NCBI GenBank assembly: GCA_001051155.2
Contig: JYIP02000001.1
Span: forward strand, 2,976,001 to 3,040,000
Reading direction: 5' to 3'
From: Chrysoporthe austroafricana
Taxonomy: Eukaryota > Ascomycota > Sordariomycetes > Diaporthales > Cryphonectriaceae
DNA: 64,000 nt
The position numbers and the translations under genes were made by a program. The notes under the pieces are model-generated. The model saw nothing but the letters and a program-made list of their open reading frames with translations. It did not search any database and was not told where the DNA came from. Positions 1 to 12,264 of the stretch are shown here, one piece after another (position 1 is the stretch's first letter; each line of letters opens with the position of its first letter).

Positions 1-2170
1 TTAAGCGAAGGCCTTCCTTCACCCTCATTCATATCCGGGAAGGCGATGGCGGCGCTAAAAGAGTGCCTAATTCTTGTATCGCGGAGGGTTAATGGACTGA
101 CTTGGTTCCTCCATTCCCTTGAGCATCCTTTAAGGATTACAACTTGTGCAGTAAAATGTCCTAAATGGCAGGTTGAAGTCGTCACGAGAACTTTGATTCA
201 GGGATGCAAAAGGATCCATGGTAATGTCCGTGGTGATGTGGGCAAGGCTGACATTGGCTCTTTGGATTCTAGGTACTGGCGCAAGTTGCTGCAAGACTGA
301 GGCTTGCCAAGAAGTTAGGTATCATCACATGTTGTCCAGCACGCTGAGAAGTTCTGATGGAGGGGAGTTGACACCAAGAATGCTGTATGCAGGACCGACG
401 AAAGGATCACATTACTCGCGGCACAGCATACTGTAGTCACACAAACAGATCACACGTTACTCGGCCGAATGGGTCAGGGCAGGAACAGTCCCGTTGACTG
501 TGACGCTTGAACACAACTTGGACTGGTGCCCGCTCTTTACGTAGTATGCATGTTTCTGACTTGGTTTTCTCCTCAGAATCATCAGTGAACCACCATCGCC
601 CCCAAATAGTCATTTTTGGTGTCTGCTTCCGCAGCTGTGCATACGTGGAAGTTATTGGTGGGTCATTCGCGCTATATAACCTCTAGCGGCCTCGGAATCC
701 TGACGGCCTGAATGGAATTTTGCCCACATGTTTCACACACCTGCACTAGGGGCGTCATGCTTCCCCTGAAGTAGGTACCGATCCTCACAGACAGGTTGCC
801 TTCCATCATTGATTGTGTCACCCGATGTGCTTGCAAGGATCGATTGTTCTGCCGACGTTGGAGGCCAGGATTTATGCTTCTCCATCGCTGGTCGGCGCCC
901 GGTCGAGGTGCGTCGAGACGCGATCGTTCTTAGTCAGAGGAGGTGCATCACTGCAACCCTCGTGCCCTTTCGGTAAGGCACATGTCTTGCATCAGGGTCA
1001 CTCGCAATAGGCGATCCACCGTCCTCCCAATGACGTGCAGCATCTACCTAGCGATACACTAGCACCTTAGGGTGTTCGAATGGACTACCTAGGCACCTGT
1101 CGGACGAGGGGCAGGGACTTGAGCTTCCTCTTAATGTGATCGAACTGGCTCTTAAGGCTTTACTAAGCTTTGGTCTCACTTGCTCATCTCAATAACAGTC
1201 TTTCCCACGTCCCAGATCGTCTAAGGAAGCATGGCCCTCCTCGATTACATACGGCGTGTGTGTGAAATTTAATATAATGGAAAACGGGAGATCACATAGT
1301 CTCAAACGCTCGACGCTAATTAGGAGCTCCAGCAGGCCCCGCGGAGCTGGTAACTAAGGCTGGATTCCCAAGCACCTTACATTCTCATTTGTGCCGATCG
1401 CTGCGCAGGGCGACTTTCAGTCACGAGACAATTTCAAGTGCAGGACGATTTCAACCAGTACTGAGGGGCGGCGCGCAACCGAGACATGCCTGGCCAAGTG
1501 CCGGTATCAACGCGGCGCCGGTGGTTCTCTGTGCTTTGCCTTTAAAGTCTATAGGTAGTGTTGACCGTCTATGTCGATGACGTCTTGCGCATGCAATGAT
1601 ATTTTAAGCCATCTGTAGATTTCGGCGAGGAACAGACTACAGATATCGTAAGGAAAGTTCGGATGTGAAGGTAGTCTTGATTTCGTAAAACAGTATTATC
1701 TCGTTTTCGAAAACCTCGACTTTTTTTGCCTCGGGACTGCTGAGTCCCAATTGGCTCAGCAATTCTTACTTTAATACACATATATATTGTTACAAAGGGC
1801 TTGGAAGGGTCTGTTTCAATTCAACGATAATTGCTAAGGGGGCCTAAGGAGTGCTTGAGGAACCAGGACCCTCCTTGGTTCTCGCGGTTCCTTCCCGTCT
1901 TACTAGAGCTTGACGGTTCCCAGACTGCTGCCTTAGGCTCCTATTGCACAGCCCCATTCAACATGCAGTTGGCTTCCTTCTGATGCTGTTGGGCGGGTCT
2001 GTGACTGATAAAACAAAAGGTCTGACAAAACAAAGGCCAGTGACTGGTTTACTGTAGTACACGTGGGCAACTGTAGCTATAAAAATACAGGGAAAAGCCT
2101 GTCTTGCCTTTGAATCCAAGATTTCGACCTTTATCATCGTCTTCAATCTTTGTATTTGAAGCAAGCTAAG
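1..2170. other. Intergenic, no supported gene
   Basis: Only short open frames without family resemblance or credible splice partners are seen on either strand. The last few hundred bases before 2171 are presumably the promoter and leader of the amidohydrolase. I see no clear TATA box close to the start and no repeat worth naming. Degenerate remains of older genes cannot be excluded by eye. Confidence 0.6.
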
Positions 2171-3334
2171 ATGACGCCGGAAAAGTCAACCACTATCACC
2201 AATGTTCAGGTCTTCGATGGAGACCAAGTACTTGGTGGCATACATGATGTTACTATTGTCGGGAGTCAGATCGTTAATATTTTACCAGCTTCTTCGCATG
2301 ATATCCGTCAAAACTCTGAAGTCGTCGACGGTGCCGGATGCACCCTCCTTCCAGGTCTGATCGATTCACACGTCCATGTGAATAACGGAGAACAGCTCGA
2401 CAAGCTTGCTTCCGCTGGTGTCACTGCCGTTCTTGATATGGCCTCCTGGCCACCAAGCCTGACCACCTCCTTGCGCGAAGCATCCATTGCTGCCGACAGA
2501 CCTAGGACTGCCTTTCTATCTGCCGGGCTTTTCGCTACTGGGCCCGGTAGCACACACTCAAGGCTTCCCGGCACACCGTCTGACGCCGTACTCACGTCAC
2601 CAGACCAGGCCGAGGCCTTCGTGAGACAGAGGGTTCTGGAGGGCTCTGACTACATAAAGCTCGTCGCCGATATACCCGGCCTATCACAGGAGACACTTGA
2701 CGCGTTAGTCAAAGTAGCCAAGGTGGCAGGAAAGAAGACGGTCGCGCATGCCGCGTTTCACGAGGCTTTTCTCATGGCCGTAGAAAGCGGCGCGGATTGT
2801 GTGACGCATGTTCCGATGGATAAGCCCGTGGAAGTGGAGTGGGCGAAGACGCTTGCGGATCAGAACAGGGTCGTTTGTCCTACGCTGACAATGATGAAGG
2901 CAATGAGCGAGGTCAAGAAAAAGTCAGCTACTGGTGCAGCTCTGCACGACGTGGATACCTCTCATCTACCACCGAGGCCTCGGCCCAAGCTCGATTACAC
3001 TCATTGCATCGAGTCTGTCCGTGTTTTGAGGGAGGCCGGCATAAAGATACTGGCTGGAACAGACGCTAATGAGCATTTTGTGCGCATCGAGCACGGTTCA
3101 AGCCTCCACCAAGAAATGAGGTTATTGCAAGAGGCTGGAATGACACCTGTGGAAGTTCTTCGATCAGCCACGAGCCTCCCTGCTCTTTATTGGGACTTGT
3201 CTGGGCGGGGACATATTCGTTCCCGTGCAACTGCTGACTTAGTCCTAATAAGAGGCCAGCCATATGATGACATTAATCATATCGAGAACGTAGAAATGGT
3301 TTGGATCGGTGGGAGGAAAGTTGAAAGTGTCTAG
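2171..3334 (+). CDS. Metal-dependent amidohydrolase (imidazolonepropionase/prolidase-like)
   Basis: Intronless, 387 residues, a full-length member of the amidohydrolase superfamily. The N-terminal beta-sandwich segment (about 1-60) leads into PGLIDSHVHV with the metal pair H67/H69. A lysine in YIKLVAD (K163) is where the carbamylated lysine of binuclear members lies. H193 (AHAAFH) and H213 (CVTHVP) follow, and the catalytic aspartate is D298 in AGTDAN. The C-terminus returns to the small domain (TADLVLIRG). Such enzymes hydrolyse cyclic amides, imidazolones or dipeptides; the substrate cannot be read from the sequence. The start chosen is the first in-frame ATG; the frame is open for seven codons upstream but has no ATG. 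There is no signal peptide, so it is probably cytosolic. Codon use is less GC-biased than in the 15-23 kb cluster. No functional link to its neighbours is evident. Confidence 0.85.
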   Translation: MTPEKSTTITNVQVFDGDQVLGGIHDVTIVGSQIVNILPASSHDIRQNSEVVDGAGCTLLPGLIDSHVHVNNGEQLDKLASAGVTAVLDMASWPPSLTTSLREASIAADRPRTAFLSAGLFATGPGSTHSRLPGTPSDAVLTSPDQAEAFVRQRVLEGSDYIKLVADIPGLSQETLDALVKVAKVAGKKTVAHAAFHEAFLMAVESGADCVTHVPMDKPVEVEWAKTLADQNRVVCPTLTMMKAMSEVKKKSATGAALHDVDTSHLPPRPRPKLDYTHCIESVRVLREAGIKILAGTDANEHFVRIEHGSSLHQEMRLLQEAGMTPVEVLRSATSLPALYWDLSGRGHIRSRATADLVLIRGQPYDDINHIENVEMVWIGGRKVESV

Positions 3335-3734
3335 AGAAGCAGTGTGTACTCTCGGTAAACTGGCAGTATTCTTTCGCAAAATCCGAAGACCGAAGTTAAT
3401 CTGCATCGGCGTTCTAGGGGATTTCGAACCACATGAATAACGAATAGAGGTATGACACTACCACACAAAAAGAAAGTTAGAATAAAAAAAAAAAAATGCA
3501 ACATCAACTTGCGTCACCAGAGACATTATTTCTTCAAGAGTACAATAGATCATATGCAGTGAAAGCGCTAATTCGGACCAGGAGATAAATGTTGCGTAGC
3601 GGGACCACATGGATTGATATCGAAGCTATTTCGATTCCTAAAAGCTAAGAACAGAGATTTGACACCACTAACGGCATTGCTTCGATGTGGCTTGAGACCT
3701 TGTAAGCAACGACTAATCCTTGCATCTATTTGGA
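3335..3734. other. Convergent 3' intergenic region
   Basis: This separates the ends of the amidohydrolase (+) and the M3 peptidase (-). It holds an A-run near 3484-3496 and nothing else that I can identify. It probably carries both polyadenylation regions. Confidence 0.5.
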
Positions 3735-6044
3735 TCAATTTCTCGTAGCACCGAGCCAGTTGTAGAGCGGCTCAGCTCTAGGTTCACGGCCCAGATAGCC
3801 GGTCAATGTTTTCCATTCGGGCTGACTACCCCCAGGCTTCAGGAGGAGCTCTCGGAATCTGCGAGCTGCATCTTTGTTATACGTGTTCCTCCGAAAGTAC
3901 GTGTCGAAGATGTCAAGTGCCCACATACGCCCCCTGTGCATGTTTGATCAGATTGGCCTCCCAGAGATGTGGCTCAAATGGTACAGGACTTACAGAATGT
4001 AAGCATAATATCCTGCATCGTACCGGCCTGCCATCGGCAACCTGACGCAGGACTCCCCATGTGCCCATTCCCATCCGCGCTGCCCAAGTGCCTCTCCTCC
4101 ATGAACTCCAACGACTTCGTACCATAATTTGTTATACGTGCTGCAAAAGTTCATATTGGCTAGTATTTCCGGACTTGGCGGGTCATGTATCGCCATGTCA
4201 TACATAGCAAAGTGTAATGACCTTAAAACCCCAAGAGTCGAGGTGTTCGAAGACAGCACAGACTCTACTAGATGATCTGGAATTTTCTGTGGAGGCAATC
4301 CTTCTCGTCCAGGGCTCGCTGACTTCCAAACATCTTCGTACTCTAGAGACACGTAGGAGTAATGACACGAAACTTCGCGGAGGCGTTCTGGTGTCCACAG
4401 GAATTGTTCGAAGAGAATGCTTGGGGTTTCAACGAAGTCTGGATCAACTCTATCGAAGAGGGTCAGTCATTTATAACTTCAGAGTTCGAGAGAAAGCTAC
4501 CTTGGGCCATGAAATCGCGCAAACTTTGTGCTGGAAAGTATGTTGTGCATCCCGTGTCCGACTTCGTGGAATAATGATCTGACTTCGTTGGCACTGAGAA
4601 GTGATGGTTTTGAACCCGTAGGTTTGGCTTGATTCATAATCAGGGCAGCACAAGGGTATGCGCGAGTGCCGTCTCGCCGCTCAAAGCCCTGTCGGCAGTC
4701 AGTCTATTGCCCTCCAGGTCGCCTCAGCCCATAGCTCACCTTCTGAAGGTTGAAGTGGCCTGTGTGTGTGTACTTGCCCTCCCGTGGGTGGAGGTCAAAG
4801 TAAATATAACCTAAGAACGAAGGGGCCGAACGCACGTCCCAGACGAGATAGAGAAATACGTCGTCTTGCCACTTCGTATTTTTGGAATTGTTGCCCCGGA
4901 GCTCCTGGGCTCGTTCTTGAGTCATAAACTCGAATTCAATCTCAAACAGGCGCCCATAGATTGTCAGGATATTCTGAATGACTGTTCTTATCTCGAAGTA
5001 GTCCATGACAGACTTGGTATCAACGGACCCTGTCTTCTCCTCGAGTAGGTTCCTGTAGAAAGAAATATCCCACAGGAAGAGCTGTGTCTCCTCACCATTG
5101 CTCGACTCTGTATCGGATTTCTTCAATGCTAGGAGCTCGTTTGCTTCTTTCTGCCCAAGCCCGAGAAGGTTGGCTTTTATTTGGCTCAGTGTATCACGGA
5201 TAGTAGCTGGATCGCTCATCATCTTGTTGGACATCCTGAACTGGGCCCAAGATTTCCAACCCTTTTGACGTGCAATGGAGTCCCGAAGGAGGATAATATC
5301 GCGAGAGATGGGAATGTTCGCCGGTACCCGGTCCAAATGCTGAATGAAGTAGCGCATTCGCGTCTGCTCCGACTTGGCAAATTTGAGGAGTCGTTCCCAA
5401 CGTGGTTTCTTCATATCGACCCAATACATCCCTTCAAACTCCCCATCGCCTTGCTTCAGGGTGTCGATGAAAGCTTTGGGAAGACCGTCGAGCTCAGCCA
5501 GATTGAACCACATACCGGAAATGTCATTGTCTAGGTTCGAGATGTAATCTCGTTTCAGTAGTTCAAGTCTCTTCAAATCGGTCTCGAACTGAGCCTTAGC
5601 CGGACCCTCCAGATCGCAACCGTTCTCGGCGAATTGTCGGTGGTGTTTAGTCAAAAATCTATAAGTCTCAGGGTCGACAGATTCTTTGTTGGTTTTCTTG
5701 AGTACTGCATCGACCAAGGCGAACATATCTTGTCGAAGATAACGATCAACTTCCGCCTCGTCAGTGAGCCGCTTAGCTTCCTTCGATGCCTCACGGATCT
5801 CTTTGCAAGGATGTGTTGTTGCCATCAGGTAAATCACATCATTCACAGCCATTCGTTCATTTTCGAGATGTGCAACTGGGAGGATCGTGTTCTCAATGCT
5901 TGCCTGAGCTGGGGAGACGCTCTCCACGATCTTGTTCCACTCCACAGCGCTCGCCGCGATTGTAGCCTTTGCATCTTTCAGTACAGACTCGGGCGTCGGG
6001 TCAAATAGCAGCGGTAGTTGTGGCGGTATGCCATGTTGTATCAT
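3735..6044 (-). CDS. M3 family metallo-oligopeptidase (saccharolysin/thimet type)
   Basis: Zinc oligopeptidase of 715 residues, the usual length for the family. Model: complement of exons 4740-6044, 4501-4688, 3994-4449 and 3735-3933. The introns are 51, 51 and 60 bp, each GT..CTGA(C/T)..AG, and all junctions keep phase. The long helical N-terminal lobe (about 1-430) precedes the zinc site: HEVGH at 476-480 in exon 2, with the third ligand E505 in DFVETPS at the start of exon 3. Exon 3 carries the typical HGGEALGQ and YDAGYYAY stretches, and exon 4 ends with the usual FRRN..KDAARRF..LL tail. The first intron cuts just before the catalytic domain, so an unspliced reading looks truncated although the gene is intact. 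The start at 6044 (MIQHGIPP) is chosen because no ATG exists further upstream in the open frame. There is no targeting signal, so a cytosolic peptidase degrading short peptides is likely. Confidence 0.92.
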
Positions 6045-6434
6045 CGTGTTCAAGTGTTTGTCAAGAACTGCACCATGCACGGATTCTGCTTGGGTTACAG
6101 AACAGAAAAGCTCAAGTTGAGCTCTGTCCTCGTCTGATACGTTTTGTCTCTCCGTTAGGATGACATTATTTCCGATAAAAGGCGTGTTCCACTTTTCATA
6201 GGTTCACGCGTCGACCTATCGGAAGACTCCCTACTCCGAGCCGGCCTACTTGGTATCGTCGCTCGCCGCGGGGTGACGGGGTGACTGCGCGGATGCCTTT
6301 CCCACTTCAGAAGATATCCTACTTCATCAGGATACCAGATCCATAATTAACGATCGCGGAACTCTTTGGCGTTAGAATTAAGTCTACATGCCCCTTTCTA
6401 TTTCATCGACACTCGATAGCCCCAGGAAGTCGGC
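6045..6434. other. Divergent intergenic region
   Basis: This is the shared upstream region of the M3 peptidase (-) and the acyltransferase (+), about 390 bp. I see no clear TATA box or repeated motif. Confidence 0.5.
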
Positions 6435-8072
6435 ATGGATGGCGAGGAACTCCCCTTCCCCCACATTCAGGATGTCCTCGGACAGATGACATTCATCAAG
6501 ACATATGTAAATATGGCCCCTTTGGTTTGTGTAATTTGGAGTAGAAGGATCTTCCATGTCTGGTGAGCGTCGAATCTATCCGAAGAATAGGCAGACGCTC
6601 ACTAGCTGGCATCTCCGGCTCCTGAAATGGAGAAGACTCGCGAGTAGAGAAAATTAATTAACCCTGTGCGTTTAGACGGTCATTGCTCTGGGATTCCCGT
6701 ACAACGCCGAGCCCGCACTCGTTATGAAGGAGATTCATCGCGCCGTGGACCAGCTTGTTGGAGCATTTCCATATCTCGAAGGCCATGTTATCCGCCGGGG
6801 CAGCGGACCGGGGAAGACCGGCCTGGCAACGGTGGTGCCATATAGTCCAGGAGCAAGATCAAGTCCGGTGGTTTTCAAGGACTGTAAAGGTCTATGCGAA
6901 TCCTTTGACACGATTATCAGGCTTGGTGTCCCAATGAGGATGCTTGATGGGCAGATGCTTGCTGTCCGTAAACCTCTACCGGACATATACAATGAGTCAG
7001 AGCAGCCTGCTCCTGTCTTGGAGATTCAGGCCAATTTTGTTCATGGTGGCGTGATACTTGATTTCCAGGGGAACCATAGTATTATGGACATGAACGGACT
7101 GGGTCAGGTCATCCGGCTTTTTGCCAAAGCTCTTCGCGGCGAGACCTTCTCCAGTCACGAAGTCGAGCAGGGCAATCGCGATCGGCGACATGTCATCAAA
7201 CTCCTCGGGCCAAATGATGAGAAGGTCGATATGGACAGTAAGTAGCCTTTCTCGCTCTGAAATTTCCGGTGAAGTTCTCGCCGAGAATTAAGCACACCGA
7301 GCTCCTGCACGCAGGGTTCTAATACGTAGCAGGGTATGCTGTCAAGAAGACTCAGGACTCAGCTCCGCAGTCTGAGGCGCCAGTGTCTGATGCCCGATGG
7401 GTATACCTGCACTTCGCCTCCGACAAACTTCTCAAGCTCAAGGACCTTGCTTCGATCTCATCAGTTGAGAAAGAAACAGCTCAATGGGTGTCTACGGATG
7501 ACGCCCTCACGGCCTTTCTCAGCACAAGGATCACGACGGTACGATTGAAGCGGATGGAAAAGGCACCAGAGGCAATCTTCTGTCGTGCGGTCAATGGTCG
7601 GCGCTTTCTGGACATTCCCGCGGAGTACATGGGCCATCTCGTCTGGTGCATTAGCAGCGAAGTCTCTCTCGAATCACCGGCCGCCACTACGGACTTCGGT
7701 TGCTTGGCGCGTCAGATGCGTGCAGACCTAAATGCGGTCAAACCCATCGAGTTGCAGTCTTTCGCCACGGCTTTGGATGCTTCAGATGACAAAGGAGCGC
7801 TGTCATATGGTGCCAGACTCAACATAGGAGATGGCTTTGATCTGATGCTATCAAGCTGGGCGGGTCTTGGGTTCAATCACACTATTTTCGGCCAGTTAGG
7901 CAGGCCAGCATTCTCAAAACGGCCCAAATATCCACCAATGGAGGGTCTCCTCTATTTCATGCCAAGGACTTTGGAGGGAGACATGGACGTGGCCTGTTGT
8001 CTTAGGTCAGAGGATATTGACCGCCTTAGAACCGACCAGGAGTTCGTCAAATATGCCGTTTGCATAGATTGA
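6435..8072 (+). CDS. BAHD/Tri101-like acyltransferase
   Basis: Acyl-CoA-dependent O/N-acyltransferase of 457 residues, the normal size of fungal trichothecene 3-O-acetyltransferase-like (PF02458) proteins. Model: exons 6435-6506, 6676-7237 and 7333-8072. The introns are 169 bp (GTAAAT..TTTAG) and 95 bp (GTAAGT..GCAG), and both joins preserve phase. Exon 1 gives an opening (DVLGQMTFIKTY) like the start of this family. The catalytic HxxxD is H158-S-I-M-D162 in exon 2. The C-terminal part (DGFDLMLSSWAGL, then PPMEGLLYFMPR) matches the family core; the DFGWG motif of plant BAHD enzymes is absent, as is common in this fungal group. The acceptor is unknown. No secondary-metabolite backbone gene lies nearby, so a detoxifying or tailoring role is only a guess. 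The first exon boundary is the least certain part. Confidence 0.8.
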
Positions 8073-9473
8073 TAAGTCGTTAGTAGTGTTAACAGTGAAA
8101 TAAAATAAGGATACCTGCAACGCATTTCTCAAATGCAGACAGCCGAAATGACTGCTGAAGACTTGCAAGAGCGTTTTGGCATAATTCAAGCGCACGAAGA
8201 AGGTAAAATATTATGAATATCCACTCTCATGTGAAATTTGAATGCAAGACATGCTAATCACTACCTACATCAGATTCCAATTTTGACTTCGCATATGCCA
8301 TCGCCTTCTTTTGCTGTGCTGCGGAGTGCCATCTAGATTCAGAAAAGAGTCGTGCACTGCCCTATACCCCATCTAATCATAATCGCTCTGGCACGGTATC
8401 AGGAGCACCACCACTTTGCTTGCAATGATATATCCCTCACGCTGAGATCAGGCATCCAATACCGATATTTAGCTCTGCCACTTCGAAATGAGAGTTGGCG
8501 GATGGTCGGTTTGCTGTCCCGAAGCCAAAGGCACTGCTGATATTGCATGCGCCTACCACCTGCCATCCTTGACCGATCGCCCGTGACTGGCTATTACGCA
8601 TATTTGACAGGCTTTAGCTTCGTCTAAGGCACTCGCTAGCACCTCTTGCTCGATTTTTTTGAAGTTGGTCGGGTCGGCACATGTACGACTCTCTTTACCT
8701 TCCAGTACTTCTGCCAAAACACTGCGTATTTAGGCACGGCTAGAAAGTCATGGCCAGAATAAATCCTCGTCGGTTGCTGGAACCACTGATCTTAGAATTT
8801 TTGAGTTGGCTGACCTGGCATGCCTGGTCAGAGTACGAGCTGGCTGATATGTGGGTGCCCCGTCGATCATCCACTGGTCACGTCGACCATGCCGGAAAAG
8901 GTAGGTCACAAGAAGAGCCTCGCCATGGGTAGCCCCATCGACAGGCAGTCGGTGGTTCCTGAGCCCTGCCGAGCTGCCATTCGCGGATTAGTTCATCTCC
9001 GCCTGCGGACCTTATTTCGACCTCCTCAATCTGCAGAGTACTGAAGACACCCAATCCGACATTCTAGAAGGCGAACGCCCAGGTGGGCCATCTACTCTTG
9101 ATGTCGTATGTCAGGGTTCCGCTGTTCTGAGCGAAGATACCTTCTCGAAGCGGCAGTCCGTTCCCAGCATCACGGCAGTGCCTCATACGCTGGATGGGGC
9201 TTGAGGTAGGAATCATGTCGCCTCGAGGTAGAGCTTGGTCTTGGCGATGGAGGCCCTGGTATTCCACCAAATGCTCGGAATATATTTGAGCTCGCATATC
9301 GCCCGCCGAACTCTTGGTAACCACTACTTGTACCATCCCGTGCGCCTCACGCTCGTGAACAGCCAAAGCAGGAAGACCAGGCCTTTGATCGATTCAATCG
9401 TCTCCGTGAGATCGGTCTTCGACTTCTGTTGTGGACTCACTGGACCAAAACGAGACGGGCTATCGATCTCAAG
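8073..9473. other. Intergenic, no supported gene
   Basis: This is a 1.4 kb stretch between two same-strand genes. Its short open frames (for example near 8750-9050) show no family motif. The final 300 bp before 9474 probably hold the carboxypeptidase promoter. A short T-run occurs near 8655-8661. Confidence 0.5.
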
Positions 9474-12264
9474 ATGTCATACAAGATCCTGGCGTCCCTT
9501 GGCCTAGCCAGCCTGGCCATGGCTGCCCCCAAGACGCCTAAGTCCGAGGCCCTGCACAAGAGGTATCTCGAGACACGCGGGGGCATCGAGTACAACGTGT
9601 TCAAGCGTGAGGGCGAGGCGACCTCTCTGGCTTATGTCGAAGATTCCGGTATCTGCGTGAGTTTCATTCTCCAAACACGCAAAACTTCTCCCCTTGACAA
9701 GGCACTGACGACCACGCAGGAGACTACCCCTGGTGTCTCCACATACTCGGGCTACCTTGATGCGGATCTGAACTCACTGAGCACTATGCACATGTGGTAC
9801 TGGTTTTTCGAGGCCCGTACGAATCCCACGACGGCTCCTCTGGTTCTCTGGCTCAACGGCGGACCCGGATGTTCTTCTATGTAGGCAGATTTCACATTCT
9901 AGCACGCGCTTGAACATTCCTGCTGCCTTCTCACTGTGGTTTTCATATCACGGCTCCTCGCTGCCGAATCTATGTGCTACTCGACTTGGAGAGCGTATCT
10001 TACGACCGAGCCAACCACTTGGCAGCGTCTGCTTCATCTCGCTTTCTGGCAGACGCAATCCGGACTTATTTACTGACATGATCCGTCTTCACAGGATTGG
10101 TCTCTTCCAAGAACACGGTTCGTATCTTGCTACTCGTTCCTCACTTCTTGGACACGCCTTAGACTTGGTCACTGCTTGGCCTACATGAAATCTGTCGGGA
10201 AACTTATCGTGCTGACTCTGAATGTCTCTAGGCCCATGCCACTTCGTTAATGGTTCCACAGAGCCTAGTCTGAATGAGTACTCGTGGAACAACGTCGCAA
10301 ACATGCTCTACGTTGACGAGCCCATCGGTGAGCTCTTCCGCCAGGCAAATTCTAAGCAGTGGCAGCTGATTCTGGTTGTAAGGCGTGGGCTTCAGCTACG
10401 GAACAGACAGCGCGACCTCGACAGTAACAGCAGCGGAGTATGTCTGGCAATTCCTGCAGAACTTCTACGCGGCCTTCCCTGCGTATGAGAGCCGTGACTT
10501 CGCCCTATTCACTGAGTCGTACGGTGGTCACTACGGTCCCGAGTTTTCGAGCTACTTCCAATCGCAGAACGCCGCGATCGAGGCCGGCACTGTCGATGGC
10601 GAGGTCATCAACTTGGTTGCGCTTGGAATTAACAATGGTAAGGTTTCATAAACTACGGGTATAGCCCAGCAGCTGTCCTCATCCGAGGAGGAAGGGGTTG
10701 GGGAAATGAGTTTCCGACAACTTCGGAACCGAAAAGCGATATCCCCTCATCTTACGCTTGTTGATGAGGCTATAGAGAAGACAGAGCGTTGCTGACAGAG
10801 TCTAATAGGCTGGATCGACCCCGAATTGCAATATCAAGTACGTTGAAATCCGGTCGACATGGCTGTATCGAGAGCTAATTGTGTACTCTTCAGGCCTACC
10901 CAATCTTTGCCTACAACAACACATACAACCAGCTCATTACTCTCAGGCAGTACGAGAACTATATGTAAGTGACTTCGTAACACTTTTGTTTTCCAATTGG
11001 ACGGCAAGGCTTACTAACTTTGTTGTTTGCCAGGGATGCGTGTACGTACAGACTCGATCCCGAGAATCCGTCTACCCAAGTCGTCAGAATGTCTTGAGAA
11101 TGGAGACGTAGTACTGCTGGTTACATATGCACTAGACCAAATTTTGACAGAAGATCTTTAGACACTGAGGAATGTGTTCCCGCCTTCGCCAGCTGCACAG
11201 GCTTGACTGGCAACAACGCTGCTTGCCTATCGGCTGGAAGCACCTGCTCTTCCGCAACTGAGACACCCATCGAGGTACGCCAGTGTTTACAATACTCCCT
11301 TCCCTTTGAGCTAGCGATAATCTAACAGCCGATTAGGAAGCAAACAACTTCAACGTCTATGACGTTCTCGAGCCAAGAAGCGATGAAAGCACCGACCCGC
11401 CGGAGACATATGTTGACTACCTCGGGGTAAGCCCTTTTCGTCAGTATCATAGACTACCGCTGAACATATGGACTGATCATTTGTGAACAGGATTCATCAG
11501 TCATGACCGCCATTGGCGCGCAAACTACTTACCAAGAGTGTCCGACAGGCCCATACGCCAAAATGGTTGCCACAGGCGACGAGGCCCGGTCCTTTTTGGA
11601 GCCTCTCGAGGAGGTCGTCCAGAGCGGCGTCAACGTCCTCATCTGGGCAGGTGACTTGGGTAAGCAGCTTTCTCCCTTCTCAAATATACAAATACGGGGT
11701 ATTTACGACACCGTGAAAAGATTCATCAAGCTAACGATTCACCAGACTGGATCTGCAACTGGTATGGCAGCCAGCTTGTGGTGAACAACCTTAACTACAC
11801 GGACGCAGCCGAGTTCCAGGCTACGGAGCTTGCGGAGTACACTGTGGACGGTGTCTCAGGAGGCCAGTTCAAGACTGTTGGCAACCTTAACTTCCTCCGT
11901 GTGGTAAGTAGAGCCTTTTCGTCTGAGTCCATTCTCCAGTGGGAGTGGGCACCATGGGTGGAGTCGTGGAGACTATAGGAGCAGCCACTTCGTGTGGCTA
12001 CCCTGCTCTCGATATCACTGCTGGACCCAACAGACCTTGGAGCCGAAAGGAACAGATGCTGACGTTTTTGATTAGTACGAGGCCGGACACGAGGTTCCCT
12101 ACTACCGTAAGTCTTGTCCACTAAAGCACCTGACTCCCCTCTCGCGACACTCTGACAAGGAACTATACCAGTGGCTAATCAAATATCATTTCAATGCAGA
12201 ACCTGTTGTCGCGCTCCAGGCCTTCACGCAAATGCTGCAGGATGGTGTTCTGAGCTCGACCTAG
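9474..12264 (+). CDS. Secreted serine carboxypeptidase (peptidase S10)
   Basis: Serine exopeptidase of 483 residues with a signal peptide ([19 protein letters not shown]). Fourteen exons: 9474-9656, 9720-9880, 10095-10117, 10232-10327, 10383-10637, 10809-10837, 10894-10964, 11034-11041, 11162-11274, 11337-11426, 11491-11659, 11746-11903, 12076-12106, 12200-12264. All joins preserve phase. The oxyanion/substrate segment is [11 protein letters not shown] (split at exons 2/3). The catalytic serine is in [11 protein letters not shown] (exon 5), the catalytic aspartate in GDLDWICNW (exons 11/12) and the histidine in [10 protein letters not shown] (exon 13), so all three are present. The uncertain join is at 10965-11161: an 8-nt exon gives YMDAYTEECVP, while a single long intron to 11150 is also in phase. 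Secreted acidic carboxypeptidases of this kind feed on extracellular peptides. The gene is unusually fragmented, with 13 introns. Confidence 0.88.

Noticed and set aside
4704..4739. Apparent truncation of the M3 peptidase before its HExxH site
   Set aside because: Three short introns with good signals restore HEVGH and the C-terminal domain in phase, so the gene is intact.
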